A stretch of 64,000 nucleotides of DNA, taken from contig JANWJE010000086.1 in the NCBI GenBank assembly GCA_025451995.1, forward strand, positions 1 to 64,000, given 5' to 3'. Below the pieces are notes generated by a model. It had not been told where the DNA came from. It worked only from the letters and a program-made list of their open reading frames with translations, and did no database searches. Below are positions 50,891-59,499 of the stretch, in pieces. Positions within the stretch are counted from its first letter, which is position 1, and the number at the start of each line of letters is the position of its first letter. The position numbers were made by a program, and so were the translations under genes. This DNA comes from Parachlamydiaceae bacterium (GTDB taxonomy: Bacteria > Chlamydiota > Chlamydiia > Chlamydiales > Parachlamydiaceae).

Positions 50891-51984
50891 AGATATTTCC
50901 CCATTGCCCGGTCATCGGGATAAGTGGCCTCTCCATCCGGATTATTGAACGGCTTGTCAGAGGATACAAGGCGCGCCTGCGGATCGATATCTGTTTTGAA
51001 TGCTATTTCTACCACGCCATTCGGTTCGAACATGTTCTTAAAGTGTTCGAACATTTCCATCCTGTCTCCGCCTCCGCCCGGCGTCAAAAGCAGCGCTTGT
51101 CCATACTCCGCAATATCCTCTACAATTCGCTCATGGCGGTAATAAGCTAGGAGTGCTTGATTGATTTCAGTCTTTCCATATCCCTTATAAAAAAATTCTT
51201 CCTCGCGAGGGTTATTCCAGACATTAGCTACTCCTCCCCCAATAAACATGAGATCCCGCTCTTTGGGAGCCATAATAGGATCATCCCAATCCACTATGAA
51301 GAGGGAGCCGTTTTCATCGATCAGCACGTTTCCGCCGTGAATATCCGAATGGCATAGAACGAATTCTGACGATTGTTCCTGGACTTTTTGACTTAAAGCT
51401 TCAGCCCGCTCTACCAGACGGCGGATTGCCACTCTATGCTCCCTCATAAGAGACTGCAGCTTCAAAGCTGGTTCATCGCCATTTAGGGGTTTATCAATAT
51501 GAGCATCGAGCTCTCTGACCGTTTTACGCCATTTATCCGAATAGGCTTCTTTCCGGATCAGATCTTTAATTGAAGACGGCACATCGAATTCATGCACTTG
51601 CCTCAATACGTTTCCGAGAGCAATCCATTGGCTGTCTGTCAGGTTGTAGCAGAATCCATTCTGCCCATCGATAAATGGGTATACAGTAAGAGTAAAATCG
51701 TTGATATGCTGAGTCAGCTTTCCATGGGTTGTTTTGACGGCAGGAATGATCTTTTGAATTCCTGAAGCCTGCAGCAAGGCTAATATTGCAACGCTCATAT
51801 CATAGCGATGGCCGCGTTTCAGCTTTACGAAATAAGACTGGCCGTTCTGCATTTCCGCCTTATAGACGGATGCATTCATATCTGCACCTATTGGAAGCAA
51901 TGTGAGCGCAATAGCTTTGATGCCGTAATCCGCGTTTAAGGAATCAATGATGCGTTGAGAAGGAAGAAATTGTTTTTCATTCAT
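50887..51984 (-). CDS. Spectinomycin-type APH(9)-like phosphotransferase
   Basis: 365 aa. FVLCHSDIHGGNVLIDENGS and FIVDWDDPIMAPKERDLMFI are the catalytic loop and metal site; with NASVYKAEMQNGQSYFVKLK (N-lobe) and the family length this resembles APH(9)-Ia and relatives. Which substrate it uses is unknown. Its stop overlaps the ABC-exporter fragment start and its start overlaps the GrpB-RibD gene stop, both by 4 bp or less. Confidence 0.88.
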   Translation of the reverse strand: MNEKQFLPSQRIIDSLNADYGIKAIALTLLPIGADMNASVYKAEMQNGQSYFVKLKRGHRYDMSVAILALLQASGIQKIIPAVKTTHGKLTQHINDFTLTVYPFIDGQNGFCYNLTDSQWIALGNVLRQVHEFDVPSSIKDLIRKEAYSDKWRKTVRELDAHIDKPLNGDEPALKLQSLMREHRVAIRRLVERAEALSQKVQEQSSEFVLCHSDIHGGNVLIDENGSLFIVDWDDPIMAPKERDLMFIGGGVANVWNNPREEEFFYKGYGKTEINQALLAYYRHERIVEDIAEYGQALLLTPGGGGDRMEMFEHFKNMFEPNGVVEIAFKTDIDPQARLVSSDKPFNNPDGEATYPDDRAMGKYL

Positions 51985-53024
51985 TGCTTGATGATCTCAT
52001 AATGCTGCTGTACAAGTCCGCTCGGATAGGACTGAGACGAGAGGAGGCGGCAGGGAATTTCTTTCTCCATTGCATGAAATAGAGGAATGCCGGACCCCAA
52101 TACAATGGGGATGATAGAAAGCGTCATCTCATCGACGAGCTGCAGAGAGAGAAATTGGGAAATCGTAGATCCTCCATCGACCCAAATATGCCTGAACCCC
52201 TCTTTGTAGAGCTTTTCAGCAAGCTCTGTCAGATCCCCTTGGTAAAGCTCCATTCCAGCTTTTACAGAATTCAGGCTATTACTAAGAACAACAACTTTCT
52301 TTCCAGGATATGGGTCTGGAACGGTTGAAGCGACCTGATATGTTTTTCGACCTATAATTAGTGAGTCAATGCTAGCAAGCAGTTTTTGAAAGCCGTAGTC
52401 TTCATCAAATCCACCGACGCGATCCATCCAATCTAGGCTGTCGTCTTTTCTGGCAATGTATCCATCAATGCTCAGCGCAATATAAACAGAAATTTTAGGT
52501 CTTTTCTTTTCATCTTCGATTGATTGAAAAGCATTGAATTTTTGAAACATAGGCTCTTTCATCTTTCGGTATTTTTCTCCGTTCTGGCAGGCTTCGATCG
52601 CTGCTTTCTTTTTTAGCTCGGCATATTCTTGAAGCGCATCAGGATTGTTAAGAAGAAAATCCCTAAAGCCTATAAGCCCTTTCCACTCTTTGTTTTCGAG
52701 ATAAGTCAAATGAACATGGTATCTTCTGGTTCCCTCTTCCAGGTCCGGCAGATGGATGATAAAATAGAAGCGATCCTGCGTGCTGAAAGAAGGGCGGAAT
52801 TCGTATCCAAGTTCTTGCAGTCTGCTCTTCGTCTCTTCCATTCCAGTCTTATCGACAGCGATGGCAATGTCAATAATGCCCTTTCCTCCTAAACCTGGCA
52901 CAGCTGTGCTTCCAACGTGTTCAATGGATGCAGAGCTGGGAAGATGTGATGCTATTCTTTCTTTTTCTTTGCTGAAAAGCAGAGGAAATAAATCGCTATA
53001 AGGTTTGAAAGTGTATTTTCCCAT
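51981..53024 (-). CDS. GrpB (UPF0157) domain fused to a RibD/DHFR-like reductase
   Basis: 347 aa. Residues about 5-165: GrpB domain (ASIEHVGSTAVPGLGGKGII, YHVHLTYLENKEWK). Residues about 175-345: RibD_C/dihydrofolate-reductase-like fold (ISVYIALSIDGYIARKDDSL, DSLIIGRKTYQ, GFRHIWVDGGSTISQFLSLQ). A second GrpB fusion, with a GNAT domain, lies at 32076. It overlaps the APH(9)-like gene by 4 bp and lies 4 bp after the LRR gene. Confidence 0.88.
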   Translation of the reverse strand: MGKYTFKPYSDLFPLLFSKEKERIASHLPSSASIEHVGSTAVPGLGGKGIIDIAIAVDKTGMEETKSRLQELGYEFRPSFSTQDRFYFIIHLPDLEEGTRRYHVHLTYLENKEWKGLIGFRDFLLNNPDALQEYAELKKKAAIEACQNGEKYRKMKEPMFQKFNAFQSIEDEKKRPKISVYIALSIDGYIARKDDSLDWMDRVGGFDEDYGFQKLLASIDSLIIGRKTYQVASTVPDPYPGKKVVVLSNSLNSVKAGMELYQGDLTELAEKLYKEGFRHIWVDGGSTISQFLSLQLVDEMTLSIIPIVLGSGIPLFHAMEKEIPCRLLSSQSYPSGLVQQHYEIIKQ

Positions 53025-53028
53025 ATTT

Positions 53029-54033
53029 TTAATAATAAATTATGCAGCCGCGCTGCTCAAGTTCTTGAAACCATGAAGGTATTTCTAAATTCTTATTAAG
53101 CCTTACATCCAACTTTTCCAAGTTGGGAAGGCTGCGAATGCTGTCTGGCAATGAAGTTAGTCTGTTATCACGCAAATCCAAATATCTGAGTTTTTTTAGA
53201 TTGCCGATCGTTTCAGGAATAGAGTGTAGCTTGTTTGTTCTTAAGTCAAGATCTGTAAGATTTTCTAAACATCCTATGCTGTCTGGAAGCGTTTTTAACT
53301 GATTATTTTCCAACATGAATTTTCTTAAACTCTCAAGGTATCCAATCGATTGCGGAAGAACGCGAATCTGATTATTCATGGCATAGAGCTCTTTCAACTG
53401 TTTAAGGTTGCCGATTGAATCTGGAAATGAGGAAACATTGTTGTTTTGCATACGCAATTCGACAAGATTATCCCATGCACCGATCCATTCCTGAAGGGCA
53501 TTCATGCCATTATGGGTGATGTTTAGATAAGCAAGAGACTTCAGGCTTCGCAATGCTTCAGGAAGAGTTGAAAGATGATTGCTTGCAAGATATAGAAAAC
53601 GTAAGTTGTAGAGTTCACCAAGTTCATCGGGGAGGCAACGCAATTCGTTATAGTTAAGGTCCAGCACTTGCAGGTTTGCCAGGTTTTTAATTTCGGCAGG
53701 AATGGACTCAAGTCTGTTTTGGCTCGCGTTGATCCTTTCCAAAGTGACCATTTGCAAAAGCATTTTCGGAAAAACCGACAGTTGATTTTTATAAATGCTT
53801 AATCTTTTAAGAGCTGTTAACTCAGCAATAGCGTTAGGCAGTTCTCGTATCTGGTTGTCATCGAGCCAAAGTTCTTCAAGACTGCTATGAGAAAACACGT
53901 CTTCAGGTACGTTTGATAATTGCTGATTGCTTAAATTAAGTGTCATGAGGGTTGAATCCTTCGGTTTGTCAGCTGCACTGCCTGTTGAGACAATCATCGT
54001 TATGGCAAGAAAGATACTGCGCAGAAAATTCAT
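53029..54033 (-). CDS. Exported leucine-rich-repeat protein
   Basis: 334 aa. A signal peptide (MNFLRSIFLAITMIVSTGSA) is followed by about 12 LRR units of 23 residues (pattern LxxLxLxxNxLxxLPxxIxxL), for example LKRLSIYKNQLSVFPKMLLQ and LRYLDLRDNRLTSLPDSIRS. LRRs mediate protein binding; in amoeba-associated bacteria such proteins often reach host cells, which is inferred here. It lies between the AbiEii-like toxin gene (4-bp ATGA overlap) and the GrpB-RibD gene. Confidence 0.9.
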   Translation of the reverse strand: MNFLRSIFLAITMIVSTGSAADKPKDSTLMTLNLSNQQLSNVPEDVFSHSSLEELWLDDNQIRELPNAIAELTALKRLSIYKNQLSVFPKMLLQMVTLERINASQNRLESIPAEIKNLANLQVLDLNYNELRCLPDELGELYNLRFLYLASNHLSTLPEALRSLKSLAYLNITHNGMNALQEWIGAWDNLVELRMQNNNVSSFPDSIGNLKQLKELYAMNNQIRVLPQSIGYLESLRKFMLENNQLKTLPDSIGCLENLTDLDLRTNKLHSIPETIGNLKKLRYLDLRDNRLTSLPDSIRSLPNLEKLDVRLNKNLEIPSWFQELEQRGCIIYY

Positions 54034-54920
54034 CGAACCTTCCCTTCATTGTCATTTTGCCAATTAGCAATCGACATCTTCGATATGTTTATGCTTGAAT
54101 TGATAGTGTCTATTGCTGTGGTGATTTTTTCGGGAAGATCCAACTCTTTAGCTATATCGCCGAGGCCTCGAAGATGGGCTGTCCAAAGTTGTTGAAGGGC
54201 TTTTAAACCCTCTTCATCAAATTCAATAGGTTTCAAGGAAGTTCCTCTATTTTCAAACGTCTTTTTCACATCCTCAGGTAGTTTTTTGGAGTTTTTCAGA
54301 TTCGTATCACGCAAGAGCAAAAGCAGATCGTGAAAGTCCTTCATGCGACTATTTCGAGATCCTTTTGAGAGCACTGTTTCTAGCTTTTCTGCAAAAATTG
54401 TTTCTATAGGATAGACTAGAAGGGAAATGGATTCTTCGAAAAATGGTTTTCCACGATATTCAGAAAGCTTAAGCTTTTTATTTTGAGGTTCGACAATATC
54501 GCCAACTCCAACATCCACATGAATCTTGTCTTTCATTCTACCAAAAGAAGTTTTGAAGGTGGTACGATACCCCGGATATTCCATATGGGGTTGAGAAAGC
54601 AATTCAATGTTCTCAAAGGAAAAGTTAAAGCCATCGTCTGAAGTTACGGATACAATCTCTTGAAACACCCCTTGGAGAGCTTCTGTTTCAGCATTCATTC
54701 GAGTCAAAAGGAAATCCAGATCTACCGTTTCTCTTCCGATCTTCATCATGAAGGAAAGTAGAAACCCTCCCTTAAATATGAATTTATCCACATGGGATGA
54801 TCGCGATAACCTCGCCAAAAATCTCTCTAAAAGAAGCTGCTTCCAGCATGCATTGAAATGAATTTCTTTTTCTTTAGCGATGGTTTGAAGTCTGTCTTTA
54901 AGAGCTTGTTCGCTTATCAT
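54030..54920 (-). CDS. AbiEii/AbiGii-type nucleotidyltransferase toxin
   Basis: 296 aa. FIFKGGFLLSFMMKIGRETV and DLDFLLTRMNAETE give the nucleotidyltransferase GG...DxD site; later YPIETIFAEKLETVLSKGSR and RMKDFHDLLLLLRD match the family. Type IV toxin-antitoxin/abortive infection proteins of this kind block growth; in the studied AbiE system the toxin uses GTP. It overlaps the AbiEi-like gene by 4 bp. Confidence 0.9.
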   Translation of the reverse strand: MISEQALKDRLQTIAKEKEIHFNACWKQLLLERFLARLSRSSHVDKFIFKGGFLLSFMMKIGRETVDLDFLLTRMNAETEALQGVFQEIVSVTSDDGFNFSFENIELLSQPHMEYPGYRTTFKTSFGRMKDKIHVDVGVGDIVEPQNKKLKLSEYRGKPFFEESISLLVYPIETIFAEKLETVLSKGSRNSRMKDFHDLLLLLRDTNLKNSKKLPEDVKKTFENRGTSLKPIEFDEEGLKALQQLWTAHLRGLGDIAKELDLPEKITTAIDTINSSINISKMSIANWQNDNEGKVR

Positions 54921-55513
54921 GTTGTTATACTCATCAAATAGGGTGCAATATCAACGTGAAGCCTTTTAGCATAGGCTTCCAGCTTCCTGAGATCAATACG
55001 ATTTTTTCCGCCTTGTGAAAGGGCTGTTTTTAAGGCTTTAATGGCTGTTTCGCGACTTAAGAGGCGGAATGCATCTACCAAGGTGCGTTCTCTATCAAAA
55101 ATGGGAACGAGAATTCCCTCTAGATCGATTTCTGTTTTGCCTAGATCAAGATGGCGGAAACGAACAATCTTAATAAGGCGATTGCTTCGAGCCGAAGTTC
55201 CATGTCGAATTCCTATCCAATGCTGACGGGGAATTTCCTCCGTTAAGTCATACACAGCAAGAGCTGAAGTTAGGCAAATGATTCCTCCATTGATGGAGCG
55301 AACAGCTTCTATGAGATCTTCCCAGCGAAAAGCTTCGAGATTTTGATAGCTGGCAGCCTGATAGACTCCACGTCGGATTCTCTTCAACTTGCCAGCGTTA
55401 ACATAATGAGCCAAAACAGCAGCCGAAACTCCAAGCAGTTTTGCTTCCTTCGCTGTAAAAGAAGGCTGATTGAGCAGGGGGGTTAGAGACTGTAGGTAAG
55501 CTTGAGGCCTCAT
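54917..55513 (-). CDS. AbiEi-type antitoxin
   Basis: 198 aa. An N-terminal winged helix (FTAKEAKLLGVSAAVLAHYV, GKLKRIRRGVYQAASYQN) and a C-terminal part with ICLTSALAVYDLTEEIPRQH and VPIFDRERTLVDAFRLLSRE, as in AbiEi antitoxins that repress their operon. Paired by overlap with the AbiEii-like toxin gene. It heads a minus-strand set that runs to about 49205 with almost no intergenic spacing. Confidence 0.88.
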   Translation of the reverse strand: MRPQAYLQSLTPLLNQPSFTAKEAKLLGVSAAVLAHYVNAGKLKRIRRGVYQAASYQNLEAFRWEDLIEAVRSINGGIICLTSALAVYDLTEEIPRQHWIGIRHGTSARSNRLIKIVRFRHLDLGKTEIDLEGILVPIFDRERTLVDAFRLLSRETAIKALKTALSQGGKNRIDLRKLEAYAKRLHVDIAPYLMSITT

Positions 55514-55741
55514 TGAATTCCTGGCTTTTTTTTTAAATTAACAAGAACACCCAATATAGTCAAGTGGGTTTTGTTGTTAAATTAAACTAGGCAATCACCG
55601 CCTTTGATACCTGGCCCTTCAAATAGATTATTTTTGTAAATATTTAAATAAAATTCATGGAATTAACAATCGAAATATCATTGTTGGCGCGACCAAAACG
55701 TTTCTAAAGAAACTCACGCTGTAATTTTAGTGCCGAATCTT
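55514..55741. other. AT-rich stretch upstream of the AbiE-led operon
   Basis: Part of a 624-bp gap that contains only the small gene at 55742-55990. It must hold the promoter of the AbiE-led operon. No palindromic repeat of families A-D and no RNA gene is seen. Confidence 0.4.
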
Positions 55742-55990
55742 TTATAAAGATGTTTGCGTTACCGGAGGGTATATATGCCTGAAAATACAGGTGAAATACA
55801 GGAAAACGGCCGTTTTAAAAAAGGCTTTTTCATCAATTAACCAAACGCGACTTGGTCTTTTAAGCACTTTTTCAAAGCCATTTTCCTTTCTCCAAAAGAT
55901 CAAATGCCTTAGACCTCCCATAGGGGGCCATGGGTGGTAATCGTTCCATTTTGAAGCCGGTATGAATTGATTTTTTTGATTTTCTTCCAT
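55742..55990 (-). CDS. Small excisionase-like DNA-binding protein, altered C-terminus
   Basis: 82 aa, start behind AATAAGGAGGATAAG. FIPASKWNDYHPWPPMGGLR, HLIFWRKENGFEKVLKRPSR, VWLIDEKAFF match a family of ~60-75-aa island proteins that resemble excisionase/Xis helix-turn-helix proteins. From about residue 58 (KTAVFLYFTCIF...) it no longer fits the family, so the C-terminus is probably a frameshifted or replaced tail. Located near the two integrase genes, as expected for a recombination directionality factor. Confidence 0.55.
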   Translation of the reverse strand: MEENQKNQFIPASKWNDYHPWPPMGGLRHLIFWRKENGFEKVLKRPSRVWLIDEKAFFKTAVFLYFTCIFRHIYPPVTQTSL

Positions 55991-56137
55991 CTTATCCTCC
56001 TTATTGTGATAGTTATTTCATGATCGCAGTGTATCGCCAATATTCGTTTAGGGGAATGTGTGAGTCATGTTTGTGACTGAGAGGAGGGTGTGAATTCAGA
56101 GCAATCATATATTTTGCTCTGAATCCATTAGAAGTGC

Positions 56138-56812
56138 TTAAAATGAATATTTTTTTCTTCGAAAAAAACTCTCTTCCACTTGAGTAAGTTTTTTAGTTAT
56201 ACCTGGGCTGATTCCTACGCTTAAAATCCAACCTTTAAGAGTGTCTGCCAGCATTTCCTTCGGTTCGATATCCTCATATTTCTCTTGAATGTGGCCGATC
56301 ATAATATAGATAGGAATGTCATTGTCTTGGCGCCTTATTGCTCTTGCTGCATCTAAAACAATATCTTTATACTTAATTTCATCTTTCGATCTATATGAAC
56401 GATTGTTTCTAATTTTTCTTTCTCTAAACTCTTTCTTCGCAGAAAGTTCAATCCAGATGGACTTTAAAAATGGAGCTAGCCTATCTTCGTGCACGTTTTC
56501 AATAGTCCACTTTAAAAATTCGTATGTGCTTATTACCATTACTTCCTTGTCGTTAATTCTCTTCCTATGTGCCCGAAGATGACCCGTTGAAATAGCCTCC
56601 TTAACGTGTTTGATGAAGGATTCTTGATCAGGAAATAGCTGATAATTTTTATCATAGTCTTCATCTCTAATGGGTTCATAGCCTTGAAATACAAAAGCTC
56701 CCTCGATAATGGTTAGAAAAATTCTAATTAAAAAATCATTTTCTGCGGCATATGGGCCAATCGGAATTAGTTTCAGAGAATGAATTAACGATTTATCTTT
56801 TTTTAAGTTCAT
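56138..56812 (-). CDS. Uncharacterised island protein downstream of an integrase
   Basis: 224 aa from the ATG at 56812 (GAGGAGAAATCT upstream). I recognise no family. It is mostly helical and charged; the middle (SFIKHVKEAISTGHLRAHRK, INDKEVMVISTYEFLKWTIE) and the end (ITKKLTQVEESFFRRKKYSF) have no motifs I can name. It overlaps the integrase gene's 3' end by 20 bp, so the two are cotranscribed. Confidence 0.65.
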   Translation of the reverse strand: MNLKKDKSLIHSLKLIPIGPYAAENDFLIRIFLTIIEGAFVFQGYEPIRDEDYDKNYQLFPDQESFIKHVKEAISTGHLRAHRKRINDKEVMVISTYEFLKWTIENVHEDRLAPFLKSIWIELSAKKEFRERKIRNNRSYRSKDEIKYKDIVLDAARAIRRQDNDIPIYIMIGHIQEKYEDIEPKEMLADTLKGWILSVGISPGITKKLTQVEESFFRRKKYSF

Positions 56813-57911
56813 AGATTTCTCCTCGAATGTTGTTAAATAATTTTGCATCATGATTTTCAGCTATTTTTTGCAGATATCCTTTTGAAAAATGGGTATATCT
56901 TTTGGTACAATGTAAAGTTTTATGCCCTAAGAATAAGGCTATCTCTATAGCGGTTGCCCCAGACATTGCAAGGTAGGACGCCGCGGTATGCCTAAGATCG
57001 TGAAATCGGAAGTTGTGCAGATTTGCTTTTTTAAGAGCCGCTTCCCAATGTTTACGAATATATGCTTTTTCGGATGGGTATTTCTTTGAAGTAAATAGAT
57101 ATGAGTTAGGGTCATGTCCTTTGACTCTTGCAACAATTAATTCTTCTGCATGACCAATCAGAGGGACGAATCTGCTTTCCCCATTTTTAGAGGTTTCAAT
57201 TAAGATCCGTTTATTTGACCAATCGACGTTCCCTTTTTTTAAATCTAAAATTTCCCCTTTTCTCATACCTGTTGATAAAGCCAACACAACAACTGGATAT
57301 AAGATATCGAAATCGATTTCAGAACAGGCTTTGAGAAATCTATCTTTTTCCTCTTCATCTAAAAAACGCGTTCTCCCGCAAGATTCTCTTGGTTTGGTAA
57401 TTTTTAACATAGGATTTTCACGCATCCATTCCCATTCTTTAACAGCTATTGTAAATACATGAGAAAGACTTGAAAGATAGCGAACCACGGTTGCATTGGA
57501 GCGCCATTTACCTGCATCATTAGCTTTCGATAATAGTTCATCTCTTTTTTGAGCTAGCAGGCTTGGTTTGACCTCTTTTAATGGTCTATTACCTATTTCT
57601 TTTTTCCACCATTTTAAAATTCTAATTGTATTTCTTGCATTTTTTGGTTTTGTGGGTAATACAGTATCAATGTACTTTTGTATTAAATCATTGACAGTTT
57701 TTTTGTTTTTGCTGGAGCAAATTTCTAGAATTTCAAGCTCGATTTCTGCCTGCTTTCTGTTTAGCCAATCTTTAGCTCGTGTTATAGAGGAGAAAGTTTC
57801 AGATTCATCATGCCCCTTTCTCCGAACTCTTGCACGATAGTTGTACCCACCTCCAGTTCTGATTCTTTTTTCAATTCCTGGAACTATCTTAGGACCAATA
57901 TTCTTGTTCAT
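56793..57911 (-). CDS. Tyrosine-type site-specific integrase (first copy)
   Basis: 372 aa from the ATG at 57911 (TTGGAGAGAC upstream). Catalytic residues: R in STGMRKGEILDLKKGNVDW, H-x-x-R in FHDLRHTAASYLAM, H in LFLGHKTLHCTKRYTHFS and the terminal Tyr. The N-terminal arm-binding domain (YNYRARVRRKGHDESETFSS) and SAM-like domain precede it. It catalyses integration or excision, probably at the tRNA-like repeats. It is followed by a second, related integrase gene. The frame continues 14 codons upstream of the chosen start. Confidence 0.9.
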   Translation of the reverse strand: MNKNIGPKIVPGIEKRIRTGGGYNYRARVRRKGHDESETFSSITRAKDWLNRKQAEIELEILEICSSKNKKTVNDLIQKYIDTVLPTKPKNARNTIRILKWWKKEIGNRPLKEVKPSLLAQKRDELLSKANDAGKWRSNATVVRYLSSLSHVFTIAVKEWEWMRENPMLKITKPRESCGRTRFLDEEEKDRFLKACSEIDFDILYPVVVLALSTGMRKGEILDLKKGNVDWSNKRILIETSKNGESRFVPLIGHAEELIVARVKGHDPNSYLFTSKKYPSEKAYIRKHWEAALKKANLHNFRFHDLRHTAASYLAMSGATAIEIALFLGHKTLHCTKRYTHFSKGYLQKIAENHDAKLFNNIRGEIYELKKR

Positions 57912-57997
57912 GTCTCTCCAATAATGTCGTCTAGTATTGCAAACTGTCGCCATTATCGATGAACGAACCTCTTAGGACAATATGTCAGAGACACTCG

Positions 57998-59062
57998 TCA
58001 CTGAGAGGGGGATAATTCAAGGACTTTGTTAAGCTTTTGAGCCATTTGGAAAATATGTTCATTTGAAAGATGAGCGTATCTTTTTGTCATTTGTACCGTT
58101 TTGTGCCCTAAAAGAGTGCCAATCTCAAGTAAGCTTGTGTTGTTCATGGCTAGGTATGAGGCAGTCGTATGCCTTAAGTCATGAAATTTGAAATTAGTAA
58201 TACAAGCCTTCTGCAAAGCATTTTCCCATGTTGATCGAATATCAAGGGGATGATTTAAGTTTTTTGAGGATGGGAATACCAGCTTGCTTTGTCGTGTTGA
58301 ATACAGTCTATTGAGCAACTCTAAGGATAATCCCATTAATGGAATCATCCTTCGCTCTCCATTTTTAGTTGTCCTAAGGATAATTGTGCCTCGTTCAAAA
58401 TCGATGTCATCCCAATTCAAGGTTAAAATTTCTCCTTTTCGCATTCCTGTGGTAAGTGCTAAGACAACTATTGGGTACAGATAAGCAGAATTGCTTTGTT
58501 TACAAGCATCAAGGAGGCGATTTTTTTCCGATTCATCAAGAAAACGAATACGGCCTTGAGGTAGCTTTGGCTTATTGATTTTTCGAATTGGATTTTCATT
58601 CATCCACTCCCATTCCTTAACGGCAATCGAAAAAGCATGTGAGAGGCTTGCGATGTAACGAACAACAGTAGTTGAAGAGCGTGGTCTTTTGTAAAAAGTA
58701 TCTTGAGAAAGTAGTTCGTCTCGCTTTTGAGCGATATGGCTGGGTTTTATATCCGAAATCAAACAATGACCAAGCTCTTGTTTCCACCACAATAGATGCT
58801 GCTTAACGTTTCTTGAGTTTTTTGGCTTGGTTGGCAGGATGCTTTCAATGTAACGATCGATCAACTCGGCTAAGGTATGCTTTGCTAAAGAAGAAAATTG
58901 AAAGCGCCCTTGCTCAATGGCGGATTCAGTATCGCGCTTCCATTTCTTTGCCAAGGCCAGGGAACTAAATGACTCGCTGATTGAGGGATGACCTTTAATG
59001 CGAACTCTGGCTCGATAGGTGAAGGAGCCATCTTTATTGATGCGTTTTTCGATGCCTTGCAC
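57998..59062 (-). CDS. Tyrosine-type site-specific integrase (second copy)
   Basis: 354 aa. Same architecture and about half-identical to the first: TTGMRKGEILTLNWDDIDFE, FHDLRHTTASYLAMNNTSLL, LLGHKTVQMTKRYAHLS (R-H-R-H-Y all present), with an N-terminal arm domain YRARVRIKGHPSISESFSSL. It lies 173 bp from the right att-like repeat, so it is the best candidate for the enzyme acting there. Confidence 0.92.
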   Translation of the reverse strand: MQGIEKRINKDGSFTYRARVRIKGHPSISESFSSLALAKKWKRDTESAIEQGRFQFSSLAKHTLAELIDRYIESILPTKPKNSRNVKQHLLWWKQELGHCLISDIKPSHIAQKRDELLSQDTFYKRPRSSTTVVRYIASLSHAFSIAVKEWEWMNENPIRKINKPKLPQGRIRFLDESEKNRLLDACKQSNSAYLYPIVVLALTTGMRKGEILTLNWDDIDFERGTIILRTTKNGERRMIPLMGLSLELLNRLYSTRQSKLVFPSSKNLNHPLDIRSTWENALQKACITNFKFHDLRHTTASYLAMNNTSLLEIGTLLGHKTVQMTKRYAHLSNEHIFQMAQKLNKVLELSPSQ

Positions 59063-59234
59063 AGTCTAATCCTTTTGTTGGATTAGCTGCCGCCTTTGAC
59101 ATTATTGTGAATTGCAACTCTTGTTGTTTGCCAGTGTCCCAAATTTGCCCCATGAGAGCATCTTGGTATTTTTGGCCTGCATAAATCATTCTCTTAAACG
59201 ACTATAAATTAATGAGTTATGCTGAAGAGAAAAA
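59063..59234. other. Spacer between the integrase and the right repeat
   Basis: 172 bp without open frames or repeats of the palindromic families. It may hold the integrase promoter and accessory recombination sites; none can be specified. Confidence 0.35.
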
Positions 59235-59281
59235 GTGGGGCAACTAGGATTTGAACCTACGACCAGCGGGTTATGAGTCCG
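59235..59281 (-). other. tRNA 3'-half fragment, right direct repeat (att-like) of the island
   Basis: On the minus strand it reads CGGACTCATAACCCG, GGTTCAAATCC and TTGCCCCAC, the 3' half of a CAU-anticodon tRNA, with no 5' half. 45 of 47 bp equal the copy at 35638. The adjacent 80 bp (up to about 59340) are weakly similar to the corresponding stretch at 35685-35760. 59282-59499 holds nothing else recognisable. Confidence 0.8.
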
Positions 59282-59499
59282 TTGATTTTTGCACCACTAT
59301 CAGTACTCAATCGTTGTTCACAGTAATAGAGTAACTTTTTGACGGCTTTCTTTCAATGATGGATTGCTGGTTTTTGTGAATCAAAATAGACGAGCAGTGT
59401 GTTTTTGGTGTGTTTTAAATCGGCAACGCTCTCGTGAATTGAGATTTGCATTGCAGAGGAATGGGTGTGTTTAGTAGAGTGTATAGTGGAGGTGAAGTT

